Below are positions 11,640-23,026 of a DNA stretch of 64,000 bases, one piece after another; position 1 is the first letter of the stretch, and each line of letters begins with the position of its first letter. The position numbers were made by a program, and so were the translations under genes. A model generated the notes under the pieces. It saw nothing but the letters and a program-made list of their open reading frames with translations, searched no databases and had not been told where the DNA came from. The stretch is from Nymphaea colorata (Eukaryota > Streptophyta > Magnoliopsida > Nymphaeales > Nymphaeaceae), in assembly GCF_008831285.2 (NCBI RefSeq), contig NC_045138.2, positions 7,717,205 through 7,781,204 of the forward strand, read 5' to 3'.

Positions 11640-12780
11640 TCTTCAGAAAACCGATGAGGCATAATACTTCAGTACATCTGCCATTGATCTCATTTTTCTT
11701 TTTCTTTTCTTCTTTTACAGTTTGTAATGACGAGCTCAGCTAGTACTCCTTTGTGGGTTATGTGATCAGTGGGTACTTCTGTCAACTCTTTCATAATTTT
11801 CTGCAAAATGGGTATGATTTCCAAGATGCTTGATTACGTGGGCACGCTGAAGAAGATCTCATGACTTGAGCTGCCAAATTAAAAATGCCGCTTAAACCTG
11901 ATCTCGACATTCTTTTGTTGGGAATGAACTCTTGGATTTGCTGTTGACGAGATTCATGACTTTTTGGGATTAGAAAATGTACGCAGAGCTTGCGCAGGTT
12001 AAAGGATGATGCATTATAAACGAATGATTCAATGGTGAATTCTATTAAGCAAACGACTTAGATCGCTTTCACGACCGAATTTCAAGATCGATGCTGAAAA
12101 TTGAATTGAAACCATCGCAAACCAAAATAGAACGTACCCTTGAGCCACTAAAGCGATGCAGGACAATCGTAGTTACTGCGTGATGTTAGTTGTGACTAAA
12201 GACTGATGGAGTGCAGCAGAAGGCGTCTCAACTCTGTTCTTTAAGAAATTGTAGAAAGTATCATACAATCTGTTCGACAAAATTGGTTTGGGAAGAGAAT
12301 CCGCAGAGCTGCAAATCTGGTTCGAGAATCGAATTGAAAGAGCTGTTGATTCTGTAAATCTGCGGAACAAGTTGAGTTGGCAGAAAGATATTAGAAGAAC
12401 AATATTTTGTAGAGTAAATCGCAAAAGCTAATGATTTTTTTTTTCATTTATGAAAAACTGAGAAGAATGATGTACATAGAGTTTCTCAGTCCCCGAGTCG
12501 AAGAACAATTTTATAGGAATGACCTCTTTTCAGAAGGCGAAATTGTGAATATTTTTAAGAACAACTCCAGGATTCACGGTTTCATGTCCAAATCACTCGC
12601 CATTCTTCAAATATAGACAAAACTAACACAAGGCAAACGTACGAGAAAGCACATAAATTTACGTGCTTGTTTGAACAAGAAAGCTAATATACAAAAGGCC
12701 ACAAAGTAAAAGAAGGAAAGACCGAAAGAGGTTTGGGAAAAATTTGCATAAAAAGAACACAATAAAAGAGTGTGGTTCGG
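11640..12780. other. 3' flank of the SMP1-like gene and unassigned spacer
   Basis: Starts with the presumed 3' UTR. The segment 11713-11768 is the exact source of, or copy of, a block at 12823-12878. Open frames at 12173-12424 (-) and 12431-12616 (+) have no recognisable domain. Confidence 0.5.
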
Positions 12781-12925
12781 AGAAAATCTTTCCAGCTTTT
12801 TCTTTGTCTTTTTGGGTTCTTTTTTTACAGTTTGTAATGACGAGCTCAGCTAGTACTCCTTTGTGGGTTATGTGATCATTATTGTGAAGTAAGAAAATCT
12901 TTCCAGCTTTTTCTTTGTCTTTTTG
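12781..12925 (+). repeat. Patchwork insertion between two identical 34-bp repeats
   Basis: A 34-bp sequence starting AGAAAATCTTTCCAGC is present identically at 12781-12814 and 12892-12925. The 77 bp between them contain a 56-bp perfect copy of 11713-11768 (at 12823-12878) followed by a 19-bp perfect copy of 11005-11023 (at 12877-12895). The blocks share 2 bp (CA) with each other and 4 bp (AGAA) with the second 34-bp repeat. Confidence 0.95.
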
Positions 12926-13393
12926 AGAATAAAATACGCCAGGTCTAGTCGATTTTGCTTTATACTATCCCCCCAATAAATTTGTGGAAATTCAAAAAGC
13001 GTGTCATAAAAAGAAGCTCCTCTTGATACTGGCACGGATCCTTCAGCTGTCCAGAGACTAGTACTTAACACAGCCCAGTAGTTCAAGCGTGGTGTTGTCA
13101 GTTTTAACAGTCAAAAATATATAATTTTTATATATTAAATAGTTTTTAAATAAAAACACATATAATTTTTTTTTTCTTTTTTGAAAATTTAAGGGCCGGC
13201 CCTACTTGGCTCCGCTGATCAGAACTTGGACGTAAAGAAATAACATCCAGTGTTTGAAGAGTTTAACACATTTTGGAAGTCGATCTTTAACTTATCGTAA
13301 TGCATACGGTTCGGAAATTTAAAAATTAAGTTTAGATATGACATAAATATTTCTTCATCCATATTTAAATACTTAACCCAAGTATGAGAACAG

Positions 13394-13498
13394 CTAACAA
13401 ATTTGACATGGTAATATTTCATTTGAATCAAATAATAGTATGTGAACATCTGACAAATTAGGCATATGGTAATATTTCATTTGAATCAAATAATAGTA
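13394..13498. repeat. Two tandem units of about 57 bp
   Basis: GGTAATATTTCATTTGAATC and the following AAATAATAGTA occur at 13410-13440 and 13468-13498, preceded in both by a diverged CTRACAAATT stretch. The surrounding DNA (12926-13748) contains no other recognisable feature. Confidence 0.85.
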
Positions 13499-13745
13499 AA
13501 TGGTATATCTGATTCGAATCCTAGACATTGGCATTCCCTTTATAGAGACTAGACATGGTGGGAGGCAGAAAGGCCCGAGTTAGTTTCTTTAGGTTTTATG
13601 GTAGTTTACCACCGAATCAATGAGCTAATGAAGGCAATTGCCAATACTAATAAAAGTGTCAATAACTGGTTGCCCCTTAAAAGTTTTAATTGAAGTATTA
13701 GTGCCTTTTAATAATTTTCTTTTGGTTCTGCCACTACATTAGTGC

Positions 13746-13748
<3 letters not shown>

Positions 13749-13827
<79 letters not shown>
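13749..13827. repeat. (TA)n microsatellite, about 39 units
   Basis: Uninterrupted TA dinucleotides; open frames across it on both strands (13708-13950, 13742-13930) are artefacts. Confidence 0.98.
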
Positions 13828-13829
<2 letters not shown>

Positions 13830-14287
13830 TTCTGCATGAAACATGTGGGACGTCACACAATAAGACCTGTCCCTTCTTTAGATTCCTGCCTAATATCAGA
13901 TCATCTTCATTTATGGCATTCCATTTGTGACGGTTAAACGTTTTAACCACCTAAACCATGCGTTAGTGTCAGGCACTTGGCGTCAGATGATTGAGGCGTT
14001 TTACCATTATAGGTAGGTGTTTATTACTTAGATTGAATTATCAAGGTGTTAACTGTTTTGGATCTTATTTGCGTTCATGATCCTCAGATTTTTGAGATCT
14101 GTACATAATATCAGATCTTCCTTCTCTAATCTTGGACAAATTTTCTAATTAATGGTAAAAATTGTCTATTTTTATATGGATATCTCATGTTCTACTTGAA
14201 ATTTGATCAGCTAGGACTTTGGTATAAACTCCTTTCTGCATGATAATTATAACTTGCATATTATAAATGTAAGAAGTGTAGTGTTAA
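13828..14287. other. Unassigned spacer
   Basis: AT-rich non-coding DNA with no recognisable gene or transposon end. Confidence 0.5.
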
Positions 14288-14327
<40 letters not shown>

Positions 14328-14328
14328 G
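14288..14328. repeat. Compound (TC)n(TG)n microsatellite
   Basis: About 11 TC units followed directly by about 9 TG units. It sits just upstream of the first LINE remnant. Confidence 0.95.
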
Positions 14329-14384
14329 TTCACATAAATGGCACACTTCTATGAATCTGACTAGTAAAACAGAAAAAGTAGAAG

Positions 14385-16180
14385 TACTGCATCTCATAAG
14401 GTCAGTCCTGACTGCCTTACCTTCAAATTGGATTATGGCTCAAAAATGTCCTGCGAGGATTACTAAAATTTTAGAAGATTTGTTTGGCAAATTTATGTGG
14501 GAGAGACGGGGAGGGATCTCGCAATTAGGCCCATCTTATTTCTTGGAAAACTTTGTCAACCCCTTTTGAAGAATGAGCGGTGACTCTCAGGAAAATTCAG
14601 GATTCTAATCCTGCCTATGTATGTGTCCTCGGATGCAAGATTTTAACTGAATCGGGCTATTGGGCGATCAGTCGTAGACGCACAGTGCCTGGGAGGGCAA
14701 ATTTGGAAGTAATGTCTCCACTTAGTTCGAGTCAAGCTGAGTGGGCTCAAACCCAGCTTGAGTGCTGTAAGCCACAGCTCGGGTTCGGCTCCAGCTTGAG
14801 TTCATGGTGAGTTCGACTTATCAGCTTCAGCTCAAGGTGAGCTCGAGTTATCAGCTTGAGCTCAGATCAGCTAGAGCTGAAGAAGCTCGAGTCGTCTCAG
14901 TTAAGATCGAGCCAAGCTTCAGTTGGCCCAGCTCGAGCTCGAGCTCGACTCGAGCTGGTTGTTAAAAAGTATTTTTAGTATTAGTGGAGACGCTCGCCAT
15001 AAAGGAAGCCCATTAGGGCAAGTCTTCATCCATGATAGCATTGTGCAGTATATTGTACATATATTTGTAATATATATTTTTCTATGAAACTAATCGAGTT
15101 TAACCTATCTGAGTGTGCCCAGCTTGAGCTAGACTCATTAAAACAAGCAAGTTCATTTCTTAACTTGAACTCAATTTATTAATGAGTCAAGCTCAAGTCG
15201 AGTTTAGTTGGGCGAGTGCGAGTCGGATTGACTCATTGAACATCCCTACTGGTATGGGAAATGCCTTGATTAATGAAATCCCTGGCGAAAAGTTACATTT
15301 AAGTGAAGCTGATATTGGATTATCAGTTAGTGAAGGTATTGCTAAATATAAGGATAATCTAGAGTTTTACAATCAGTTGGTGGGTGTACAGGAAATATGC
15401 ATATATCAACTAGATCAAGGCAATGTTAGATTGATATGGAAATCTGATGGGTGAATCGTGTTACGGCAGAAACTTTGAGCAGTGGCCAGCCGGAGCAGTA
15501 AACTTTGGGACTCTCTCACAGTTCCAGGGGCATGTTGGTTCTCCTACAATGGGAGTTTTAATAGGTTTCCAACTAAAGTTAGATCTCAACGTTTTGGTAT
15601 CGCTCTTGCGTCTAGATGTGCTTTCTGCAGGAAAGGCATTGAGAGTCCGCAGCATCTTTGGTTTACATCTTCTTTTGCTGCAGATATCTAGATTTACGTA
15701 ACCAACTGGTTTTCTGGTTATGGAGCTCCCTTTGGTGATTTCTGTTCAGAGTTTGTGAGGTGGCACATGAGAAAGCTCCAAGCCAAAGAATTTAAAAGGT
15801 CCTGGACTACCCTTTTGTTTTAACATTGTTATATGGAAGATATGTGTTTTTCTTAATTAAGATGTTCACAATGTGGTAATCAGGTCTCTTAAATCTGCTA
15901 AATCTGAAATTTGGCGCTGCTATTCTGAGATTATTCTTAAACAAGAGCGGCCTAATAACATGAGAAGACCTATTCATTGTCTCGTATCCCTGCAGTTTTG
16001 GGTGAAGAGATTTTCTCATATATCTGTTAGTTAATATTGTGCATCTATCAGTCTTCAACGACTGCTTCTCCTAGCTGATCATTGCTCGGGTGGCTTCTGG
16101 CTGTGACCCTTGATGTATTTTGTTGATCCCTCTGTTGTTTTTCTTCTTCTTATGCAATTCTTTTCATTCTTTTGTGCTTT
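14385..16180 (+). mobile_element. LINE (non-LTR retrotransposon) remnant 1, 3' part
   Basis: Only the region after the reverse transcriptase core is present. At 14388-14560 the frame reads LIRSVLTALPSNW..., the conserved segment following the RT domain in plant L1-type LINEs. At 15540-15700 the frame reads FPTKVRSQRFGIALASR, then CAFCRKGIESPQHLWF, the zinc-binding domain near the end of plant LINE ORF2. Downstream frames are broken by stops. A T-rich tail runs to about 16180. The copy is interrupted by a CGAG-rich repeat at about 14693-15248 and is clearly inactive. The rest of ORF2 is missing, so this is a 5'-truncated insertion. Confidence 0.85.
14693..15248. mobile_element. G-family CGAG-rich repeat nested in LINE remnant 1
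   Basis: Dense in AGCTCGAG, GAGCTCGAG and TCGAGT words in both orientations. Its right end reads TTGAACATCCCTA, the reverse of TAGGGATGTTCAA, an Ac-like hAT terminus. The left end is not clear and no target duplication was found, so the start is approximate. Relatives are at 47249-47722, 48175-48432 and 32560-32747. Confidence 0.65.
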
Positions 16181-17579
16181 TGATAAAGATCGAGGTGACC
16201 CCCCAGCTTGCTTTGCAGCGAAAAGAAAAGGATATTGTGAATAGTTCTCCAGCGTATAGTAGTTGTTATATCTCAGCGGCAGATAATAACTAAAACCAAT
16301 TACCAACAGATTTATCTGACATTTAATGCCAAATCAAAGACTGAGAACAGAATAGTTGGAATATCTTAGGAGTACATGATTGAATGTCTTGAGAAACTCA
16401 CAATAAAGGTTGTTAATTTGCAAATTGAGCGGGAGGGAACCCCACTGCCTGGGTGAAAAGCTGAAGCCCCAACCTTTTCCTTGCCCTTGAGGTCCAAAGC
16501 TACGTCGGGACCAAGAGTAACAATAATGCATTAAAATAAACTGCACATAATGCTCCTTAAGATCCAAAAGCTGTGTGAAAAGCTACTGAGATAGGTCACT
16601 TATAAGAACTAAAACCTGGAAAAGTTGTTAATCTGATCCTTTCATAAAAATAATTTCATATTTTTTTTAGAAAACACACCTAACCGATTGGCAAAAATAA
16701 AAAGCATGCCTAAGTTCTTCTATAGTTAATAAAAGGATTCATAAGCCTATGGTCGAGAATTAGCTATTTGGCATGCGTGTATCTGTTGCAGAATCTGGTG
16801 CAAATCTGCCTAACAAAATGTCAGCTAATAAAAGATGATGTCCGATGAAAAAGACACTTAGCCAATGAACTATATTTTTGTGTACCCAATGATCTTAATG
16901 ATGAAAACTGCATGGAAGCAATTTGGTAGAACAACCTTGTGGCATGAATGCATTTATTCCTAGAAGAAAGTCATCACTGCCATATTGCTTTGAACTGACC
17001 AAAAACAGAATTAAATCATACATCATGGTTGGTGCATCTAGCTCATGTAATTTTGGTACATCTCACCAACACAACCTAACAAATCCACACCCAACATCTG
17101 CCTCTAACTTAAAATTCATTTACTGTCATAGAACTTGAAAACATTGTTTAGAGATTTAGGGAAAATTGGAGACCCAAATTGGTCTTTTAACTGACGCCTG
17201 CGCTTTTCATTTTCCTGTCATCATTGAAACTTTAACTGATGCTTCTAGTCCCTTTAGGGTATTTTGTAATAGTAATAAGTTATCACTGTTCCATGAATTT
17301 ACCTTAAAATTAAGATAGATATATGGAAGACTACGCCTAGGCATCAGACTGGCCCGTTCCGATAACGAGTCGGGCCTGGCCGGCCCAACATCCAAAACAC
17401 GGGGTTGGATAGAAAACCTTAGAGCTGCTACTTCATTCTTCTTCTTCATTCAGGTGAGCGGGGTTGCCCACCCCCCAGTAGAAGATTAAATCCCTCACCC
17501 AACCCTTTATCCCCCTAGGGCACAAGTCCCCGGTGCCTTGAGTGTCACCTCTGCCCTTCGTTCTTCTTCATCATCATCA
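16181..17579. other. Unassigned spacer
   Basis: No gene recognised. Short frames at 16334-16567 (-), 16923-17138 (+) and 17207-17449 (-) carry no known motif. The segment 17330-17540 is locally GC richer without coding signs. Confidence 0.5.
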
Positions 17580-17989
17580 GTTTTCAGCTCAACTGCATGG
17601 AATCTTCTCCTTAAGTGCTAGTTATAGCCATCTTTATTACCCAACTGGTATTTATTTTTCCTTTCTTGCTTTTTCTAAATTCTTATGTGTTGAACATAGC
17701 AATTTTGAGATTGGCTCTCCAAACATTAAAGTCTAGGCAGTCTTCTATCTCCTTGGCCTACTTTTCAGCTCAACTACATGGAATCTTCTCCTTAAAGTGC
17801 TAGTTATTATCCATTACTTCCTACTAAAGCAATTACTTGCTTGTAGTTTGTGGCTATCTTTATTATCCAACTGGCTTTTTTGTCCTCTCTTGCTTTTCCT
17901 AAATTCTAATGTGTTTAACATAGCAATTGTGATATAATTGGCTCTCCATACATTAAAAACTAGGAGAACTTCTATCTCCTTGGTCTACT
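17580..17989 (+). repeat. Two-unit tandem duplication of about 180-230 bp
   Basis: Both units begin TTTTCAGCTCAACT followed by CATGGAATCTTCTCCTTAA and end in a CTATCTCCTTGGYCTAC-like string. Unit 1 is about 17580-17761; unit 2 is 17762-17989 and carries an extra internal segment near 17815-17855. Confidence 0.88.
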
Positions 17990-18636
17990 TTGGCTTGTTT
18001 GCTTCTAGCTTTGGTTGTGCATTACTTTAATCAATGATGTGTTGATTGTGCATTATTTTTATGGATGATGAGATGTCGATTAACTCTCGGCTTAAAAATA
18101 TGAAATTAATGTACTAGTCAATATTAATTCCTCTTATTATCTTAAACTTGAAATTAGTTACAACTTTTTTATTATTTGGCAACCAAGTATTGGATATATT
18201 ATCACACCTTTAATTCTCTCATCCATAAATAATTTTTCATCTTTAGTAAAACTGATCAAAGCGGTCGAAAGATTTTCTTTAATTCAAGAAAAGACTAACA
18301 AAAGTAGTTCAATTCTTGGTTTGTGAAATTATTCTTGCGAGAATGATGCATTGTTTAATTTTTATGAGGATATGAACAGCCAAAGCCCAGGGATGGACAT
18401 AAAAATTGGATTAAAATCAACTGTCCAAAGAAAGTTAAAGGATGAGTAAAAAAAGAAAAAAAAAAGCTAGTGTGATGAGATATAGTGTCCTATTTACACA
18501 GTGAATGTTCACTAAAAACTATATAGATTAGGGTTCAGGAGTGGTGATAATGGGATTGAGCCAACTCTTAATGGTGTTGATCACTCACTAATACATCATT
18601 AGTTATCTAACGGTGGCAAAACCAGAACATTGTGAC
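17990..18636. other. Unassigned spacer
   Basis: AT-rich DNA; no open frame, RNA gene or transposon terminus recognised. Confidence 0.5.
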
Positions 18637-18809
18637 TAGGGGCTGTTTGGCATCAATATAACATATTTTTACCGTGAAGTGAATGTACCCCGAAAAATTG
18701 AACAATTCATAGAACACTTTTTAAAGAATTCAACGAATCTTAACCAATTCTTAGGTTAGGTGGTGCGTGGAACACTAACATAAATGTTACTGCTCCTAAA
18801 CGGCCCTTA
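18637..18809. mobile_element. V-family inverted-repeat element (copy V2)
   Basis: The left terminus is TAGGGGCTGTTTGG. The right terminus CCTAAACGGCCCTTA is its diverged inverse. Internal words (GTGGAACACTAACATAAATG, AGAACACTTTTTAAAG) match copies V1 and V3. About 173 bp; no target duplication seen. Confidence 0.72.
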
Positions 18810-19479
18810 AGGAGCACTAATATAAGAAATCTTATTAGTAAGGTGTATCAATGTGTAATAAGTTAAATTCTAGGTATAAACATATATATGTGGATAAAAT
18901 AATTCATGTGGGTTGATCTGTGCATGCAATGGTCCACACAAGTAGTTATGATCCTTCGCCAATGTCACCTAATTTTTAGAAAGCAGCTTGTGATTAACTT
19001 AACTTGAAATCAATGGGAAGGTAGAACCAGGTTATTTTCGATAGCATAAATCTGGAATAGGGCTCAGTTCTGTTGCTTCTTAACTTCAATTCATTCTTTG
19101 TAGATTCAATGTGGAGTCAATATTGCACCACTGGATATGTCCTTTCTTCTATAGGCACTGCCATTGATGAATTCTACGGCTTTGTTGTTTAGGATACTAT
19201 AGCCTAGCAATATCGATTTCCAAAGTTTTGTAACAATTGCTATCATTAATCAAATAGGATAGGATGCTTTATCCCCAATTATCTACCCTAAGATGAATTC
19301 TCTTTCCCTTTCTCACTCAATATTTCACACTACACCAAAAACATATTTTTGCTATGACATGTGCCTAGGACATCAACCATTGCAAATGTTATGGACAGAA
19401 AGTTCACATGGAATATTTTATTTTATTTTCCATGTTCACAAGAAGAAGGGTGGGAGGAACTTGGGAAGAGGGTTAAAGT

Positions 19480-19709
19480 CAGGGGTGGAGCCAAAAAATT
19501 CTTGCTAAAGGGGCACTAGGTATAAAATTTTAAACTTAAAATGAGAAAAATTGCACAGGAGTATCAATATAAAAATAAGAATTTTTTTTATAAAATTTTA
19601 AACTTAAAATGAGAAAAATTGCACAGGAGTATCAATATAAAAATAAGAATTTTTTTGGGAACCATGTGGGCAATTGCCCACACGCAATCTACACTTGCCT
19701 CTACCCCTG
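19480..19709 (+). mobile_element. X-family element with 68-bp internal tandem duplication (copy X1)
   Basis: The ends CAGGGGTGGAGCC and GCCTCTACCCCTG are inverted repeats. Inside, a 68-bp unit starting TATAAAATTTTAAACTTAAA is present twice without a mismatch (19521-19588 and 19589-19656). The 3' part carries the palindrome TGTGGGCAATTGCCCACA (19665-19682), which recurs in other X copies. Confidence 0.8.
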
Positions 19710-20007
19710 AAGCCAGTATAGCCACCAGTTCTCTTCCTTGCTCAGCAACAACATTGTCTCTGGGCTCAAATACACCAACACTATGTGAAGAACTGGTGTT
19801 AAGGTTAACTCGGGATTTAATTAACATGCTTTTGGCCAATCATCAAGGGATGTCTTTGATGTTCATGTAGTATTGGTTCCACGTCAGTTTATGTCCTAAT
19901 TAACAGCACTTTGGTGATCATATTTACAAGATGTTTTCATACTTAACAATCCATTTCTTATGTAACGCATAAATTCTTTCACTATTTTTTGAATGGCCAA
20001 TGGTTGA

Positions 20008-20175
20008 CAGGGGTGGAGCCAGAAAATTCTGGCTAAAGGGAACTAGGTATAAAATTTTAAATTTTTAAGACACATCAGTATATAAATAAAAAAAAAATTC
20101 TGCAGAAATATCAATATAAAAATAAAAAGTTTTTTGGGGTCTGTGTAAAACATAGCCCACACCTACCTCCACCTC
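20008..20175 (+). mobile_element. X-family element (copy X2)
   Basis: Starts CAGGGGTGGAGCCAGAAAA and continues in parallel with X1 (CTGGCTAAAGGG, ACTAGGTATAAAATTTTAAA, ATCAATATAAAAATAA). The palindrome region has decayed to GTGTAAAACATAGCCCACAC. The end CCTACCTCCACCTC is approximate. Confidence 0.75.
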
Positions 20176-20530
20176 ATTTCACAGAAAGATAGAGAAGCTG
20201 CTAGTTTTAGAGTGACCCCATTGAAAGGTCCAACTGATCACTTCTGCTGCACGGGTCATTTGAAGAGTTATTGATGTTAGAAAACAAAAGATCGTGATCC
20301 CTATCGATCTAAGCAACAAAAATACATGCACCATAAAAAGGGTGGCCTATAAATATTTTCAGATGCAGGACTCTGTCGTCCTGCTGTACATATTGCCAAC
20401 TAGCATTTTCTATAGTACTGATTTCGGCTCGATCGACCTTATGAGGAGTTGCATCAAGAACTCGAGGGTGACTATTCACCACTCATGGTTATTTCTTTAC
20501 CAAAAAATAAACAAGGCAAAGGGACATATG

Positions 20531-20886
20531 TAGGGATGTCAATATATCTTATTTAAATAGGATCGGATTCAGATTTAATAAATGGCATTCATTCGGATTT
20601 GGCTGCGGATATATATAAATATCTGATCGGATTCAGATATAGATTCCTACCACATTCATTTTTAGACAAATATCATGTATCTAATGTTATTAAATTTTGA
20701 AAATTGGCAAAATACAGTTCAAAATTCGGATCCAGATATAAATATAAAAACCATATTCAGATTGTAAAATCAGATTTCAGATTCGGATTTCGATATGACT
20801 TTTCTTTATTCAAATTCGAATCCAAATATGTGAATATCCGAAAAAGTGGATATGATTGATTCAAATATGATCCATTGACATCCCTA
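20531..20886. mobile_element. Z-family hAT-type MITE with perfect 8-bp target duplication (copy Z1)
   Basis: 356 bp with 12-bp perfect terminal inverted repeats TAGGGATGTCAA / TTGACATCCCTA, flanked by GACATATG at 20523-20530 and 20887-20894. The TAGGGATG end and 8-bp duplication are those of Ac-like hAT transposons. The interior is AT-rich with many GGATTC, CGGATT and ATATCCG words in both orientations and no coding frame, so it depends on a transposase supplied elsewhere. Confidence 0.92.
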
Positions 20887-21072
20887 GACATATGCTATCA
20901 AGACACAGTAATGAAGCAGGAGCTAGAGTTGCACCCATGCAAGAGGAAAAGCTAGTGCGTATCCTTGCTTTCAATGACAAAGAAGGTTTGGGACATCTTG
21001 TTCTTTAGGTCTACTTGTTGGAAGCAGGAATGCACAATGCCTCTTCCTCCAGCACAATGCAACCTAGATGAA

Positions 21073-21271
21073 GGGATGGAGCTAGAAATTTTTCATGAAG
21101 GTGGTTGAATTAAAGTTTTTAAATTTGATTAGCGCTCAAATATTAGTTTTCAAAATTTTTATATAGAACAAGTAAAATTTTCTAAAATTTACATGTAATT
21201 ATTTATATTTTTTTTTTTAGGTGGGGCCAGGGCCCATGCAGGCCCTGCCTTACCCCCGCCCCTGCCTAAAT
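21073..21271 (+). mobile_element. Y-family repeat (copy Y2)
   Basis: Begins GGGATGGAGCTAGAAATTTTTC and ends TTACCCCCGCCCCTGCC. The interior shares AAAATTTTTATATA, ACAAGTAAAATTTT and AAATTTACATGTAA with the other Y copies. A further fragment (GAAGCCAGAAATTTTTTTTCC) starts near 21479. Confidence 0.72.
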
Positions 21272-23026
21272 CCTTCTTTTTTGCATTCTCCATGCTAGCA
21301 CTGCCACTATGCTTTGTTCATTTTTTAGGAAACGACCATTACTTGACAGACACAGTTGGGCACGCAATAGTCGTGCTTGTGTTACTGTTGTGCCTCCAAG
21401 TTGATATCTAAAACAAGGCTGATCAATCTCCGATTGACGGCATAGAGGACAGGATGCTAGTTGGCAATCCCACGAAGGACGAAGCCAGAAATTTTTTTTC
21501 CATGGGGTACTAAGTATATGGTTAACAAATTTTTAATAGACAATAGAACAGTGACTTAGATCTCATAGAGCTACCTCATATAATTGGACTGAGTTCACCC
21601 AAGTTTCAACACTATATTAAACTTTCAAGAGGAAACTTGCACACAAAGTCATTAAACAAGGATATCAAAGTCTAGGGAAAACATAGAAGAAGAAGAAAAG
21701 AATAGAAACACCAATTGAGAACATATAAAAAAATTGGCTCTTCTTGACATTCAGAATAACTTATTAAAATGAGAAGGAGAAACCCTTGAATTGTGTAAGA
21801 GAGAACTCCATGCTTGTATTCTACAGCAAAAGCACCGACTCAACATGGTTAACTATAGATTAAATAGTACTAAAGTAAAATGGTAGCAAATGAGGCAATT
21901 AAATATTTGAAAAAATCCAAACTTTGTATGCCTTACTTTTTGGCAAAACAATTGCCTATAATAAAGTCAATTTATTTTTTGTATTTTGTGTGAAGAAAGT
22001 ATGCATTTAAATAAAACGAGTGATAGGTAGGAGGAGATGACTTCATTTATCTATTTATCTTCATCGCCTTGTGAAGAAAAGAATAAGATGCTAATTATAC
22101 TCCTATTGATTGCCTAAATCTTTGAATCTTGCAGAATATGATCTTACAACCTATTTTGTTTAGCATTTTTTTTTCCCGGTTTCAAAAACATTGGCATGAG
22201 GGTGGGCATCAGACTAGTCAAGGGCCTTGCACCTACCATCATCCCCATCTGCCGGCCGAGCTTTTGCAACTTGGCATACCCACGGCTGGCAGAGAGCTTC
22301 TTTGGAAAACAAGCTCTGCCTTCTAGACACCAACAATGTATCCATTTCAACCATTCTCTGCTATTAGAGATTAAAATAATCTTCTGCAGATCCATAATAT
22401 GCAACTCCTTTAATTTAACACGCGCTAGCTCAAGCTTTTCTTTCTTTGGGAGAGAATGACCAACCTTGAATCTTAGTCTTTTTGCGAGTAAATTTGATTC
22501 AGAAACAAGTTTTAAATGTTCTCCTTAAACTACACATTGTTTTTATGTTTAACACACTATTATTAATAAAAGTTAACTTGTCAAATTAATAACGAATCAA
22601 AGAGGCAGGGAGATAGTTATGTACATGAAGTTGTGTTGCTTGCTGAAGAGCTGCAGTGGAAGAAGGCGCATGTAGGGGGTGAGAGAAAGGAAGAGAGAGA
22701 GAGAGAGAGAGAGGCAAGAGAAGACATACCTGTGGAGACCTGATGATCTGCAGGAAGTAAGTAGACTTGCATTGCTGCAGAGAAGAGAGAAAGCTGCCAC
22801 CTGAAATGCACGGACGAGAGCAGCAATAGTGGAGGTCGTAACTTCATCTCCAACAGGCTGAAAAATTATCCGCGGAAAAAAGTCAGGCCTCTGCAGGTCC
22901 GACTTTTGTCCATGGACAAAAATTCGCGTTTTAGGTCCATTGAGCAGAGATTTTTTTAACCGGATGATGGGTTCTTGAGAAAATTTAAAAACACAGACAA
23001 ATGTCTGTGCTCTACAGTAAAATTCC
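21272..23026. other. Unassigned spacer
   Basis: Contains a Y-like fragment at about 21479-21540 and a (GA)n tract at 22693-22712. Overlapping frames at 22129-22459 (both strands) and 22597-23076 (-) show no recognisable domain. Confidence 0.5.

Noticed and set aside
12823-12878. Second SMP1-like gene copy suggested by the shared 56 bp
   Set aside because: Only 3' flanking DNA is copied; no coding sequence accompanies it.
13708-13950. Open frames across (TA)n on both strands (IYIYIY peptides)
   Set aside because: They are simple-sequence artefacts; the same holds at 33745-34068, 45963-46302 and 56021-56241.
22129-22459. Overlapping frames on both strands
   Set aside because: Neither shows a domain; the sense of coding cannot be decided and the GC level is ordinary.
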